Counted from the first letter of the stretch, positions 45,209-54,807 are shown. The stretch: DNA of 64,000 bases from Sedimentibacter sp. MB35-C1 (GCF_030913635.1 NZ_CP133188.1:2666001-2730000), one strand, 5' to 3'. Made by a program: numbers and translations. Notes: a model not told the origin generated them from the sequence alone.

Positions 45209-46342
45209 TTATTTGCTAATTTCTTCAATATACTCTATTAAAACATCGCTCAAAAGCTCTGCGCTGTAATTCACCTCGTCGATATGGTTTAATGTACATC
45301 CTACTTCTACAAGCAATGCATAATCAGAGAGATATTGATTAAAATACGCCTTATCTCTTATAATAATTTTCCTGAATAGACCAGGATACATCTCTTCGGC
45401 TTTATCAAACAAAAGCTGAGCATTTTCTTTGAGCCTGTCATAATTTTCATTGTAATTTCCTATAACAAGAGTGCATGTTGCTGCATTCTCACCGTTAATT
45501 TCCGTTGTCTTTACCTGTGATAATGTTTGTTCATACAGAGAGTTCTCCTCAGCACCATCTCTATGTATATCTATAATTAAATTTTTCTTATTGTCTGAAA
45601 GCACCTTGCTGACTGCATTTTTTGAATTGTAATATGATGAATTATAATCAGGATAGTCATTATAATCTTTAAGGTGAACTGCATTTATCCCATAGCCCTG
45701 CAAATTTGCTGTAATTTTTGTTCCTACACCCATTACATTGTATCTTTCATCCTGGGTTCTGTAGTTTCCTTCCTTATGCGGAAGAAATGCTTCAGTTCCA
45801 TGAGTGTGAAAAACAACCACATTCAGATTTTCATTAATAGAAGCAGCGTCTATGAATATATCTCGGGGAGAGCTGCTTCTATATGTTGGTGATTCAATTA
45901 CTCTAAAAAAATCTTCTTGCCTGTTTGCAGCTAACAGTATTTCTTTTTCAGCTAACTGCGGCTCAGTGTCTTCCTCATCGTATATTTTTAACTCATTTTC
46001 AGCAATATCATTTTGTTCTTGATTATGGTCTGAAGAATTTAAAACTTCTTCAGATTTGAGAACATCACTATCAATCAATCTGCTTTGTTCTTCACTTTCA
46101 TTAAAAGTTTTCTCAAGAAAAATATTAAAGTAGGACATTAATTTGTCTATAAAATTCATATCATCCTGATTTTCCACATTTTCATTGTAATGAATGGAGA
46201 TTGTCGTAACATCCTTCCCTGACTTTCTTTCTTCAGATAAATTGTAGACATAACTGTAACCGATAAAAAGTATCGTCAAACAAAAGATTGACATACTCAT
46301 ATAAATTTTAGTTTTACCCTTATTTCTTCTTCGTCTCTTCAT
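45209..46342 (-). CDS. spoIIP: Stage II sporulation protein P
   Basis: 377 residues. N-terminal membrane anchor (about 11-32), variable acidic linker, then a catalytic domain with VVFHTHGTEAFLP, IIDIHRDGAE and a terminal VEVG, the zinc ligands and Glu of the SpoIIP amidase/endopeptidase. With SpoIID and SpoIIM it degrades septal peptidoglycan during engulfment. The frame extends to 46378; the ATG at 46342 follows TGGAG by seven bases and gives the basic MKRRRRNKG start. gpr lies directly upstream, the usual order. Confidence 0.9.
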   Translation of the reverse strand: MKRRRRNKGKTKIYMSMSIFCLTILFIGYSYVYNLSEERKSGKDVTTISIHYNENVENQDDMNFIDKLMSYFNIFLEKTFNESEEQSRLIDSDVLKSEEVLNSSDHNQEQNDIAENELKIYDEEDTEPQLAEKEILLAANRQEDFFRVIESPTYRSSSPRDIFIDAASINENLNVVVFHTHGTEAFLPHKEGNYRTQDERYNVMGVGTKITANLQGYGINAVHLKDYNDYPDYNSSYYNSKNAVSKVLSDNKKNLIIDIHRDGAEENSLYEQTLSQVKTTEINGENAATCTLVIGNYNENYDRLKENAQLLFDKAEEMYPGLFRKIIIRDKAYFNQYLSDYALLVEVGCTLNHIDEVNYSAELLSDVLIEYIEEISK

Positions 46343-46450
46343 GATCCAACTCCACATATTTTCACAATAGTAATACATTAGTAAATTTCTAATATATTAA
46401 TGTATATGTGTATTGTTTCCTGAATAACACTGTTATTTTTTACAAATAGG

Positions 46451-47392
46451 TTACGAAATTAATTCATATCCCGGATGAACTGCTTTATTTATAGATTCAG
46501 CCAGCAGTTCAGATAAACTTTCAATAAGTTCATCCACTCCGCTAGGTGTAACTATTGATTCTCCGTACATTGGATTTAAAATCTCCTTTATAAATACCTG
46601 TTTTTCGTTATATTCCAGGTCGCTTAATATCCCCATTATTTGACCTACATCATCAGTTTTATCCTTTAATGAATTTTCCATCAGCTCTATGGTATCATTA
46701 ACAATTGTAGCTGTATCTACCACCGTCGGTATCCCCACTGCTACAACCTTAACCCCTCCAAGAGTCTCTTTGTTCAGCGATCCCTGCATATTTCCTATTC
46801 CTGAGCCTGGCTCAATGCCAGCATCCGTAATTTGAACAACTGAACATAGCCTCCTCATCTTTCTGGATGCAAGCGCATCAATAATAATAAGCAGCGTAGG
46901 CTTTATTTTTTCAACCACACCCACAATGGTATTAATGGTCTCTATGCCTGTGGTACCAAGCACACCCGGTTCCAATATGGACACTTCGCTGTAATCCTCA
47001 TCATAATCTTTGTTATATGCCTTAAAAAATTGTCTTGTAACCTTTATTTTATCTAAGGTTCTTGGCCCAAGCGCATCAGCGGTAATATTTCGGTTTCCCA
47101 GACCCACAACCAAAACTCTTTCTCGCTTTAAATCAGACACATCCTTAATTGCCTGAGACAATATATTTATTACTTCAATCTTTGATTCACTGTTAAGGCT
47201 CTTAAGGCTTTTGGTTTCATAAGTAATATATTTGCCCATTTTTTTCCCAACAGATTTTTCTGCCGCTTTATCTTTGATTTCAAGCTCTACAACTTCGCCA
47301 TGTTCATAATCATGAGTATTCAAAGTAATTCCCTCAACTTTTTTTGCCAGTGATTCATTGGCTTCATAAGCTAAATCTGTTCTGTAATACAT
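46451..47392 (-). CDS. gpr: Germination protease GPR
   Basis: 313 residues. Degrades small acid-soluble spore proteins at germination; made as a zymogen. The N-terminus MYYRTDLAYEANE matches the propeptide and processing region; VLVVGLGNRNITADALGP, EPGVLGTTGIET and DAGIEPGSGIGNMQG are family motifs. The frame starts at 47455 in the ORF, but AAGGAGGTAATT precedes the ATG at 47392. Expressed with spoIIP in many relatives; here they are adjacent. Confidence 0.94.
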   Translation of the reverse strand: MYYRTDLAYEANESLAKKVEGITLNTHDYEHGEVVELEIKDKAAEKSVGKKMGKYITYETKSLKSLNSESKIEVINILSQAIKDVSDLKRERVLVVGLGNRNITADALGPRTLDKIKVTRQFFKAYNKDYDEDYSEVSILEPGVLGTTGIETINTIVGVVEKIKPTLLIIIDALASRKMRRLCSVVQITDAGIEPGSGIGNMQGSLNKETLGGVKVVAVGIPTVVDTATIVNDTIELMENSLKDKTDDVGQIMGILSDLEYNEKQVFIKEILNPMYGESIVTPSGVDELIESLSELLAESINKAVHPGYELIS

Positions 47393-47561
47393 AATTACCT
47401 CCTTTTGTTCATGGTTTAAGTATTTCTCCAAAATCGGAGAATATTTAAATTTCATGTAATTTATTGCATATTAGATTTATTATTGAATTTTTTCATTTTT
47501 TTATTCTTTATACTTGATTTTTATTAAAATAGCCTGTATAATTGATTTGCTGTCTAAAATA

Positions 47562-47590
47562 TTGTCAATATGCAAATAATATGCTAAAAT
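47562..47590 (+). promoter_or_regulatory. rpsT promoter
   Basis: TTGTCA (47562-47567), 17-base spacer, TAAAAT (47585-47590). Confidence 0.7.
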
Positions 47591-47632
47591 GTTATAGCAT
47601 TTGAATAAGACTACTTGAAGGAGGTGAAGATT

Positions 47633-47896
47633 TTGGCAAATATTAAATCTGCAAAGAAAAGAATCTTAGTTATAAATAAGAAAACTGAAGTTAACAAAAG
47701 CAGAAAGTCTGAAATCAAAACATGTATTAAGAAATTCGAAGTAGCTTTAAACGCAGGTGACTACGAAAAAGCTAAAGAATTATTGAGATTATGTGAAAAG
47801 AAATTATATCAAGCAGCTGCAAAAAATACTATTCATAAAAAAGCAGCAGCAAGAAAAGTAAGCAGACTATCTAAAAGATTAAATAAAGTTGCTTAA
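47633..47896 (+). CDS. rpsT: 30S ribosomal protein S20
   Basis: 87 residues, Lys-rich helical protein that binds 16S rRNA. Starts LANIKSAKKRI, the family N-terminus, from a TTG codon eight bases after AAGGAGG; a longer frame from 47615 has no ribosome site of its own. NTIHKKAAARKVSRLSKRL is typical. The rare start TTG is common for S20. Divergent from gpr and convergent with holA. Confidence 0.95.
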   Translation: MANIKSAKKRILVINKKTEVNKSRKSEIKTCIKKFEVALNAGDYEKAKELLRLCEKKLYQAAAKNTIHKKAAARKVSRLSKRLNKVA

Positions 47897-47940
47897 TTTT
47901 AGCTCATAGGTTTTATTACCTTTGAAACTAAAATCCTTAA

Positions 47941-48027
47941 GATTCATCAACTAACCTCATATTCTGGATGTGATGTTAGTTGATGAATCTCAGGAAATAA
48001 AGAAAAACCGGGTTATCCGGTTTTTTT
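47941..48027. terminator. Two hairpins ending rpsT and holA
   Basis: GATTCATCAACTAAC/GTTAGTTGATGAATC at 47941-47989, then AAAAACCGG/CCGG with seven T at 48003-48027. The second suits both strands. Confidence 0.8.
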
Positions 48028-48037
48028 ATTTCACAAT

Positions 48038-49069
48038 TTACTTAATAATTCCGTTAGTAATAAGCTCAAGTCCTATTCTGCCATCAATTTCTCCAGTCTT
48101 AATTTTCCTGTCCGTCTCAAGAATCTTTTCCATGTAATATCTTATTTTTTCACCACTCGTGCTTCTGACTTGCTTCGAAAGCTTTGTGGCAATAAATTTT
48201 TTAATCTTCATGGTACTCATGATCTCATTAAAGCTGTAGCCCTTTTTAAGTAAAACAGTGTATTGATAAAGCAATCTGTACTGTCTGGCTATCATGTGAA
48301 TAACAAACTGCTCAGGAGTGTTATTGGTAAGCATCTCATCAAGTATTTCAAATGCCTTTTTTTTATTGCCTTCGCAAATATTATCCACAAGCTTAAAAAT
48401 ATTACTTTCAACAGATTTAATTAATAGCAGGTCAATATCCTCAAAAGATATACTCTTTGAATTTGCCTTGTAAGCTGCAAGTTTTTCTATTTCATTATTT
48501 ACATGATAAAGACTGACTGTGCTTTCATACTCCAAATACCCTGAGTTATTTGCAATGTAAGCAGCATCATTAAGACTTATGCTCAAATTAAGCTCTTTGA
48601 ATTTTTCAACAATATATCTGGTTAATTCTCCCTCATTCAGCCTAGTAATTTCAAAAACTGCATTTCCGGCTTTTAAATTTTTAACGATCTTCTTTCTAGA
48701 ATCCGGTTTTCCTCCCTTAATCAAAAATAAAGTAACGCAGCTATCATTTTTGCCTAACAAATCAATTAGCTTATTATCTTCAGTTTTGTTCAAGCTCCCA
48801 GATGAAGTTAAAAATGTTGAATCTTTTACAGTGCACACCTTTTTATTTGACATAAACGAAAAAGTTGTTATAAACTCATAAAAATTACTAAAGTTATTTT
48901 CAACTTTTTCAAACTCTGCATAATTCATGCTTTCATATTCGTCGCTGACATATTTATTTTTAATGAGTTTTACTGCATTATCTATGTAATATTCCTCATT
49001 CCCATATAAAATTAAAAATTCCGGAACTTTATCTTTCTTAATCAAATCAATTATTATTTTATAGCTCAT
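48038..49069 (-). CDS. holA: DNA polymerase III delta subunit
   Basis: 343 residues; the clamp-loader subunit that opens the beta clamp. N-terminus FLILYGNEEYYIDNAVKLI is the family motif, and the C-terminal helical part has QFVIHMIARQYRLLYQ. Overlaps the comEC stop by 11 bases, the common order comEC-holA-rpsT with rpsT inverted here. Confidence 0.88.
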   Translation of the reverse strand: MSYKIIIDLIKKDKVPEFLILYGNEEYYIDNAVKLIKNKYVSDEYESMNYAEFEKVENNFSNFYEFITTFSFMSNKKVCTVKDSTFLTSSGSLNKTEDNKLIDLLGKNDSCVTLFLIKGGKPDSRKKIVKNLKAGNAVFEITRLNEGELTRYIVEKFKELNLSISLNDAAYIANNSGYLEYESTVSLYHVNNEIEKLAAYKANSKSISFEDIDLLLIKSVESNIFKLVDNICEGNKKKAFEILDEMLTNNTPEQFVIHMIARQYRLLYQYTVLLKKGYSFNEIMSTMKIKKFIATKLSKQVRSTSGEKIRYYMEKILETDRKIKTGEIDGRIGLELITNGIIK

Positions 49070-51392
49070 ACCTTTCTCCCTTGTATAGTATACAATAAAG
49101 CAACAGGCAAAAATTAATTAAATTCGGTATTAATCCCGTAAAATATAGTTTATAAAAATTATCTGATTTCTGTCCTGTATATGTATTATAATATATTTCG
49201 CCGTCATTTAAAATAAAATTTATTTCTCCTTCATTATATGTAGTTAATATTGTGCTCTTATTTCTTTCATATCTGGATATAACCTCCTCCGATGGCATAC
49301 CGTAATTATTATTACCGTAGCTTATTACAGCTAAATCCGGCTTCAACATATTTACAAAACTATCTGTGGACGAAGTCTTGCTTCCATGATGCGGAACTAT
49401 AAGAATATCAGCATGCTCCATGCCTAGAAGCATATCTTCTGCTTCCATTTCAATATCTCCCGCCATAAATATTTTTATATTATCAAAACTCATAAGTATT
49501 ACCATCGATCCATTGTTGGTGCTTTTTGCTATATAATTTTTATCCGGCCATAAGGTTTCTATTTTTAATCGTTCATCTATATTAGAAAAGTTTCCTTTTT
49601 TCAATATGTTAACTTTATATTCATCGCTATCAAAAGAAGAAAAAATTTTTTTGATTTTTATATTGTTATTTATTATTTCTTTTAACCCTGAATAATGGTC
49701 TTCATCCCAATGGCTTATAAAAACCCCTTCTATTGTTCTTATTCCATGCTTTGTAAGATAAGGAACCGCTGTATACTCCCCAAAGCCGTTTTTATTGCTT
49801 CCACAATCAAAAATCAAATTTATATTTTTATATTTAACTGTTGTGAAGAGTCCTTGGTTTGCGTCTACAACATTAAAATACACCTTACTATCCATAGAAG
49901 GAATGATTATAAAATCAAATATGCAAAAACTTAATAAGATAGTGATAACACACTTTTTTATTCGAAAACTATTGCATGAAAGAAAATAAAGCATTGCAGC
50001 AAGAACAATGTAAAAAAATATAATTTCACATCCAGACATTGTTGGAATGATAACTCCGTTATATGCAACATTATTTGCTAAGCTTATGATATATTTGAGA
50101 CAATAAAGTATGTAATCAAATATTTTAAAAGGAATCACTAAAAATTCCAATAGAAACCCGCTTGTAAGCAATAAGATAAAGCCATAAATAATTATGACCA
50201 AAAAAATTTGTATAAGGATAAGATTATAAAATATACCCATTAGTGGCAGATAGTTAAAGTAATATGCTACAACAGGTAATGTAAATAGCTGTAAAAATAA
50301 ATAAAGAGAAATAGATTTTATTATTATATTTTTGTATAATACATATTTTAGAATATAGCGATTGTAAAAAATCAGGCTCAAAGCAGCCGTAAATGATAGT
50401 AAAAATCCAGCATCCGTAATCCAAAAAGGATTATATAAGGTCAAAATAAGAGCAGCCAGTCCTATAGAGTTAAGAGAATTATATTTTCTGTAAAACATCT
50501 CGGCACCGAACAACACAGTAAACATTACAAGTGCTCTCAATACTGTAACAGGAAACCCTATAAGGAAACCATATACCCAAATCAACACCCATGTTAATCC
50601 CCAGCTTAATCTATAATTTAAAAAAAGCCTAAATAATGTAATCAAAAATACATACATAAGTGCTATATGAGTTCCTGAAACAGCAAATATATGAGCTAGT
50701 CCCATTCCCTTTATCCCGTCATACGTACTTTCATCCAAGTAGTCTGAATCTCCAAGTATTATAGATAAAATTATGTCTGCATTTTCTTTATCCAGTTTAT
50801 CATAGAATGTGTTTTCTGTATAATTTTTAAAATCAACTGATAGACTTCTAAACCACGAAACATTCTCTTTTAGAGTTTTGACATCTCCTTTCAAAAAAAC
50901 AACTGCTCCTATTTTTTTCGATTTCAGATAATTTTCATAGTTAAACATCATTCTATTTTTACTGAACCTATTATCTGCTATTCTACCGGTAAATTGAGCA
51001 ACACTGTTTTCTTTAACCTCGTTCTCTTCTTTTACATAAATTATCGTATTTTCTTCTTCTCTTAATTTGTAATTATTTATGCTTAAAACTCGCGCATTAT
51101 AGCTAACATATTCAGACTCAGAGCTCTGCTTATTTTTATGGCTAATTTCTACAACCAAGTCTATCTCTTCATTAATGTATTGTTTTAATACAAAAATTGA
51201 ATTATAATAACTATTAATAAATGATAAAAAAACAAATGCTGCAATTGAAAGACTGTATAAGAATCTTTTAGTGGTAAACGCATTATAAACAAGTATGAAC
51301 GCAGAAACTGCTAAATAGTATTCAAAACATCCACACTCATACGATAATATTCCAATTGCATAAAAAGCAAAAATATAAATTAATACATGCAT
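49059..51392 (-). CDS. comEC: ComEC/Rec2 competence DNA channel
   Basis: 777 residues. N-terminal segments and an OB-like domain, the competence membrane domain (FAVSGTHIALMYVFLI, ALVMFTVLFGAEM), then a C-terminal metallo-beta-lactamase-like domain with SHWDEDHYSGLKE, AGDIEMEAE and VPHHGSKTSS. Imports single-stranded DNA; the last domain may degrade the other strand. One more hydrophobic segment follows it at the extreme C-terminus, which looks unusual. ATG with GAGGTG. No other com genes are in the window. Confidence 0.9.
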   Translation of the reverse strand: MHVLIYIFAFYAIGILSYECGCFEYYLAVSAFILVYNAFTTKRFLYSLSIAAFVFLSFINSYYNSIFVLKQYINEEIDLVVEISHKNKQSSESEYVSYNARVLSINNYKLREEENTIIYVKEENEVKENSVAQFTGRIADNRFSKNRMMFNYENYLKSKKIGAVVFLKGDVKTLKENVSWFRSLSVDFKNYTENTFYDKLDKENADIILSIILGDSDYLDESTYDGIKGMGLAHIFAVSGTHIALMYVFLITLFRLFLNYRLSWGLTWVLIWVYGFLIGFPVTVLRALVMFTVLFGAEMFYRKYNSLNSIGLAALILTLYNPFWITDAGFLLSFTAALSLIFYNRYILKYVLYKNIIIKSISLYLFLQLFTLPVVAYYFNYLPLMGIFYNLILIQIFLVIIIYGFILLLTSGFLLEFLVIPFKIFDYILYCLKYIISLANNVAYNGVIIPTMSGCEIIFFYIVLAAMLYFLSCNSFRIKKCVITILLSFCIFDFIIIPSMDSKVYFNVVDANQGLFTTVKYKNINLIFDCGSNKNGFGEYTAVPYLTKHGIRTIEGVFISHWDEDHYSGLKEIINNNIKIKKIFSSFDSDEYKVNILKKGNFSNIDERLKIETLWPDKNYIAKSTNNGSMVILMSFDNIKIFMAGDIEMEAEDMLLGMEHADILIVPHHGSKTSSTDSFVNMLKPDLAVISYGNNNYGMPSEEVISRYERNKSTILTTYNEGEINFILNDGEIYYNTYTGQKSDNFYKLYFTGLIPNLINFCLLLYCILYKGERYEL

Positions 51393-51470
51393 AATTACAC
51401 CTCAACATATTTTACCAAATTTTGGGACGTAAATCAAAACTAATTTTGTACAAGCAGGATAGGAGAATTA

Positions 51471-52436
51471 ATGATCATTAACAGCGGAGAAGTAAATTTA
51501 ATTAACATTAAAGAAAATATACATAACTTATTAAAAAAATCCTTCTTTATTGATATAGAAACAACCGGTCTGTCCAGAGAATATTCTGATATAATTTCAA
51601 TAACTGTTCTTCTTTATGAAAACAATGGCTATAAAATTACCCAGATATTCTGTGAATATTCAATTGATGAACCTGAAGCATTAAAATACTTTTACGAATT
51701 GATTAGTAAAAAGGAGTATATAATCACCTACAATGGAAACAGTTTTGACATTCCATTTTTAATGCGAAAGATGCAAAAATACAATCTTAATATTGATTTG
51801 AGTACCTTTACTAAAGTTGATTTATACTATTGGATGAAAAACATTAAAAATAAAATTGAAGTTCAAAATTTGAAATTAAAAACTGCTGAGAAATATTTTA
51901 ATATTAATAGAAATGACACTCTAGGCGGAGAGGATATCATAACATTATACAAAGCGTACAGAATAGAACCGAGAAAGGAATTTGCGGAATTGATATTACA
52001 GCATAATTATGAGGATGTTTTTAATCTTCCTACACTATTCAGCTGCATACTTGATATGTATGATAATATTCTTCATTATGACAACCTTATGGTTAGTATA
52101 AACAGCGAGTCCACAAAAATAAAAAAGAATACTTTAATTTGTAAATGCAACATAATAAGCGCGTTAAAAACTAATTATGTAAACACAAACATTAACTTTA
52201 GCTTAAAGACCGATTTAGCCTCTCAAACAATGGAATTACATATCCCATTAGATTTTTTTAAAGATGACAAGATTATGGAGTTTTTCTTTATTGATAATGT
52301 AAATTATAAGGTACCAAAATACACAGCAATTGAAGGCATAAAAAGAAACCTTCTTCCTATAAAATTTAACGATAAAATCTTTTACACAAACATATCAAAT
52401 CTAATAAAAACTGTTTTAGACTCTATTTTTAAATAA
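51471..52436 (+). CDS. YprB-like ribonuclease H-fold protein
   Basis: 321 residues. 3'-5' exonuclease fold of the DnaQ group: FFIDIETTGLSR (motif I, DE), ITYNGNSFDIPFLMRK (motif II) and ILQHNYEDVFNL (motif III, with Asp). This pattern is the YprB ribonuclease_H_2 family. Substrate not known; could be RNA or DNA. The C-terminal 100 residues are not recognised. ATG with AGGAG. A terminator lies between it and the tRNA genes. Confidence 0.82.
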   Translation: MIINSGEVNLINIKENIHNLLKKSFFIDIETTGLSREYSDIISITVLLYENNGYKITQIFCEYSIDEPEALKYFYELISKKEYIITYNGNSFDIPFLMRKMQKYNLNIDLSTFTKVDLYYWMKNIKNKIEVQNLKLKTAEKYFNINRNDTLGGEDIITLYKAYRIEPRKEFAELILQHNYEDVFNLPTLFSCILDMYDNILHYDNLMVSINSESTKIKKNTLICKCNIISALKTNYVNTNINFSLKTDLASQTMELHIPLDFFKDDKIMEFFFIDNVNYKVPKYTAIEGIKRNLLPIKFNDKIFYTNISNLIKTVLDSIFK

Positions 52437-52450
52437 TATTATTAAATAAC

Positions 52451-52484
52451 AAAAAAGGCTTACTTCTTATTGTAAGCCTTTTTA
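52451..52484. terminator. Terminator shared by YprB-like gene and tRNA operon
   Basis: AAAAAAGGCTTAC/GTAAGCCTTTTTA with T runs on both sides; it ends the long minus-strand rRNA-tRNA transcript directly after tRNA-Phe. Confidence 0.85.
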
Positions 52485-52486
52485 TT

Positions 52487-52562
52487 TGGTGCCCAAACGC
52501 GGAATCGAACCACGGACACGGAGATTTTCAGTCTCCTGCTCTACCGACTGAGCTATCTGGGC
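52487..52562 (-). tRNA. tRNA-Phe(GAA)
   Basis: Cloverleaf on the minus strand, loop CTGAAAA, CCA encoded. Last gene of the first tRNA cluster. Confidence 0.95.
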
Positions 52563-52596
52563 AAATTCATTATAAACAAATTAAATGTTTTATGAG

Positions 52597-52670
52597 TGGG
52601 CCTTCAAGGACTCGAACCTTGGACCTACCGGTTATGAGCCGGGCGCTCTAACCAACTGAGCTAAAGGCCC
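52597..52670 (-). tRNA. tRNA-Ile2(CAT), lysidine type
   Basis: Loop CTCATAA. The acceptor GGGCCTT and body differ from the two Met tRNAs in this cluster and resemble the Ile2 tRNA whose C34 becomes lysidine. CCA not encoded. An elongator Met reading is the alternative. Confidence 0.8.
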
Positions 52671-52692
52671 AAAACAATATGTTTTGGTACAG

Positions 52693-52766
<74 letters not shown>

Positions 52767-52776
52767 ATTTTAAGTA

Positions 52777-52850
52777 TCGGGGCGGCAGGATTTGAACCCG
52801 CGGCCCTCTGGTCCCAAACCAGATGCGCTACCAAACTGCGCTACGCCCCG
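52777..52850 (-). tRNA. tRNA-Pro(TGG)
   Basis: Loop TTTGGGA; CCA not encoded. Confidence 0.95.
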
Positions 52851-52871
52851 TTGCATAAAAACTATTTTAAA

Positions 52872-52944
52872 CAGGAGTGGCAGGACTCGAACCCACGACA
52901 CTTGGTTTTGGAGACCAATGTTCTACCGACTGAACTACACTCCT
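52872..52944 (-). tRNA. tRNA-Trp(CCA)
   Basis: Loop CTCCAAA; acceptor AGGAGTG; CCA end not encoded. Missing from the second cluster. Confidence 0.93.
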
Positions 52945-52957
52945 ACTATGTAACTTA

Positions 52958-53044
52958 CGGAGAAGGAGGGATTTGAACCCTCGCATCCTTGTCAGATCTA
53001 CTCCCTTAGCAGGGGAGCCTCTTCGGCCACTTGAGTACTTCTCC
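52958..53044 (-). tRNA. tRNA-Ser(GCT)
   Basis: Class II tRNA with long variable arm; loop CTGCTAA. Missing from the second cluster. Confidence 0.93.
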
Positions 53045-53062
53045 ATTATGCATAGTTTAATT

Positions 53063-53151
53063 TGGCGGAGAGGGTGGGATTCGAACCCACGCGGGCTTAC
53101 ACCCAAACGGTTTTCAAGACCGCCTCGTTATGACCACTTCGATACCTCTCC
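53063..53151 (-). tRNA. tRNA-Ser(TGA)
   Basis: Class II; loop CTTGAAA; CCA encoded. Confidence 0.93.
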
Positions 53152-53153
53152 AA

Positions 53154-53229
53154 TGGTGATCCATCGGCGATTCGAACGCCGGACACCTTGATTAAAAGTC
53201 AAGTGCTCTGCCTGCTGAGCTAATGGATC
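53154..53229 (-). tRNA. tRNA-Lys(TTT)
   Basis: Loop CTTTTAA; CCA encoded here but not in the copy at 60805. Confidence 0.94.
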
Positions 53230-53242
53230 ATAATAAATTAAA

Positions 53243-53317
53243 TGGCTGGGATGGCAGGATTCGAACCTACGCATACTAGAGTCAAAGTCTAGTGCCTTAC
53301 CGCTTGGCGACATCCCA
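53243..53317 (-). tRNA. tRNA-Gln(TTG)
   Basis: Loop CTTTGAC; CCA encoded. Missing from the second cluster. Confidence 0.93.
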
Positions 53318-53330
53318 ATTCTTTATTCTT

Positions 53331-53405
53331 TGGCTGGGGTAGTAGGATTTGAACCCACGAATGCCAGAGTCAGAGTCTGGTGCCTTACCGCTTGGCGATA
53401 CCCCA
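53331..53405 (-). tRNA. tRNA-Gln(CTG)
   Basis: Loop CTCTGAC; CCA encoded. Close relative of the adjacent Gln(TTG), probably a local duplication with anticodon change. Confidence 0.93.
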
Positions 53406-53411
53406 CTAAAA

Positions 53412-53485
53412 TGCACCCAGGAGGATTCGAACCCCCGGCACACGGATTAGAAGTCCGTTGCTCTATCCTACTGAGCTATGGGTGC
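53412..53485 (-). tRNA. tRNA-Arg(TCT)
   Basis: Loop CTTCTAA; CCA not encoded here, unlike the copy at 60983. Confidence 0.94.
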
Positions 53486-53548
53486 TCAGTAATTTCTAAA
53501 AACTACCAAATTTTTAAAAAATTTCTTAAGAATTTGAATAGGTTATAT

Positions 53549-53622
53549 TGGAGCGGGTGAAGGGAATCGGACCCTCGCGACCAGCTTGGAAGGCTGGGGC
53601 TCTACCATTGAGCTACACCCGC
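53549..53622 (-). tRNA. tRNA-Gly(TCC)
   Basis: Loop CTTCCAA; CCA encoded. Missing from the second cluster. Confidence 0.94.
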
Positions 53623-53637
53623 AAAATAAATTTATGT

Positions 53638-53712
53638 TGGAGCGGAAGACGAGATTCGAACTCGCGACCCTCGCCTTGGCAAGGCGATGCTCTACCACTG
53701 AGCCACTTCCGC
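53638..53712 (-). tRNA. tRNA-Gly(GCC)
   Basis: Loop TTGCCAA; CCA encoded. Missing from the second cluster. Confidence 0.94.
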
Positions 53713-53714
53713 AA

Positions 53715-53799
53715 TGGTGGAAGAGATTGGATTCGAACCAATGAAGGCGGTGCCAACGGATTTACAGTCCGTCCCCTTTAGCCACTCGGGAACTCTTCC
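53715..53799 (-). tRNA. tRNA-Tyr(GTA)
   Basis: Class II; loop CTGTAAA; CCA encoded. Missing from the second cluster. Confidence 0.94.
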
Positions 53800-53819
53800 T
53801 TATTTTTTTAATGTTACAA

Positions 53820-53892
<73 letters not shown>

Positions 53893-53949
53893 ATATATAA
53901 TTGTTTTACGCCAATAAATTACTTCTTCGACTATACTTCTTTTTTTTAA

Positions 53950-54026
53950 TGGCGACCTGGAAGGGGCTCGAACCCTCGACCTCCAGCGTGACAGGCTGGC
54001 ATTCTAACCAACTGAACTACCAGGCC
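53950..54026 (-). tRNA. tRNA-Asp(GTC)
   Basis: Loop CTGTCAC; CCA encoded. Confidence 0.95.
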
Positions 54027-54032
54027 GCTTTT

Positions 54033-54097
54033 GCAGTTAATCACTGCATTTGACCTACCAACACTTTTCAGAAAAATCTGATTAATGAAGTTAGGAC
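54033..54097 (-). repeat. Spacer hairpin repeat, degenerate copy (Val-Asp spacer)
   Basis: GACCTACC ... GTTAGGAC bracket around an imperfect hairpin; shortest member of the family described at 55066. Confidence 0.55.
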
Positions 54098-54102
54098 TTA
54101 AG

Positions 54103-54175
54103 TGGAAACTATAGGGCTCGAACCTATGACCCCCTGCTTGTAAGGCAGATGCTCTCCCAACTGAGCTAAGCTTCC
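54103..54175 (-). tRNA. tRNA-Val(TAC)
   Basis: Loop CTTACAA; CCA not encoded. Confidence 0.95.
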
Positions 54176-54182
54176 ATATTTT

Positions 54183-54297
54183 GCAGTCTCATTCACCAAT
54201 TTTTCTGCTCCTTACGTCACAAAAATTGGGAATTCGTTACATATGACCTACCATCCATTTTTCAGAAAGAAACTCTGAAAAATGGGGTTAGGGCATC
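54183..54297 (-). repeat. Spacer hairpin repeat (Glu-Val spacer)
   Basis: Two successive hairpins: CCAATTTTT/AAAAATTGG, then CCATTTTTCAGA/TCTGAAAAATGG inside GACCTACC ... GGTTAGGGCATC. Fills the whole spacer between two tRNA genes. Confidence 0.75.
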
Positions 54298-54298
54298 A

Positions 54299-54370
54299 TG
54301 ACCCTACCGGGACTCGAACCCGGGTTATCGCCGTGAAAGGGCGGTGTCTTAACCGCTTGACCATAGGGCC
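54299..54370 (-). tRNA. tRNA-Glu(TTC)
   Basis: Loop CTTTCAC; CCA not encoded. Confidence 0.94.
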
Positions 54371-54378
54371 TTATTGTA

Positions 54379-54466
54379 CATTCTCGTTCAAAAATTTTGA
54401 ACTTGCTGCCAATGACCTACCATCATCTTTTTCCCAATATTAATTGAAAAAATGGGTTAGGGCATC
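54379..54466 (-). repeat. Spacer hairpin repeat (Met-Glu spacer)
   Basis: CAAAAATTTTG followed by GACCTACC ... GGGTTAGGGCATC; arms diverged but the bracket is kept. Confidence 0.65.
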
Positions 54467-54470
54467 TTGA

Positions 54471-54544
54471 TAGCGGCGAACGGATTTGAACCGCTGACAC
54501 TGCGGGTATGAACCGCATGCTCTAGCCAACTGAGCTACGCCGCC
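54471..54544 (-). tRNA. tRNA-Met(CAT), elongator
   Basis: Loop TTCATAC; acceptor GGCGGCG; CCA not encoded. Confidence 0.9.
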
Positions 54545-54621
54545 ATATTTCAATAACACAAGTGTACTTTAAAGTGTTATTTGAATGCTCAGAAACGCTT
54601 AGTCTTGAGCTTAATTACTTT

Positions 54622-54697
54622 TGGTAGCGGGAGCTGGATTCGAACCAACGGCCTCCGGGTTATGAGCCCGACGAGCTTCCAACTGCTCTATCCCGCG
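54622..54697 (-). tRNA. Initiator tRNA-fMet(CAT)
   Basis: Unpaired first base (CGCGGGA against TCCCGCT), three G-C pairs by the loop CTCATAA; CCA encoded. Confidence 0.93.
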
Positions 54698-54709
54698 AAA
54701 ATTCATTGA

Positions 54710-54794
54710 TGCCGAAGACCGGACTCGAACCGGTACGAATTTGAGGTTCGCAGGATTTTAAGTCCTGTGCGTCTGCCAATTCCGCCACTTCGGC
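54710..54794 (-). tRNA. tRNA-Leu(TAA)
   Basis: Class II; loop CTTAAAA; CCA not encoded. Confidence 0.94.
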
Positions 54795-54807
54795 TTTGTA
54801 TCTTTGT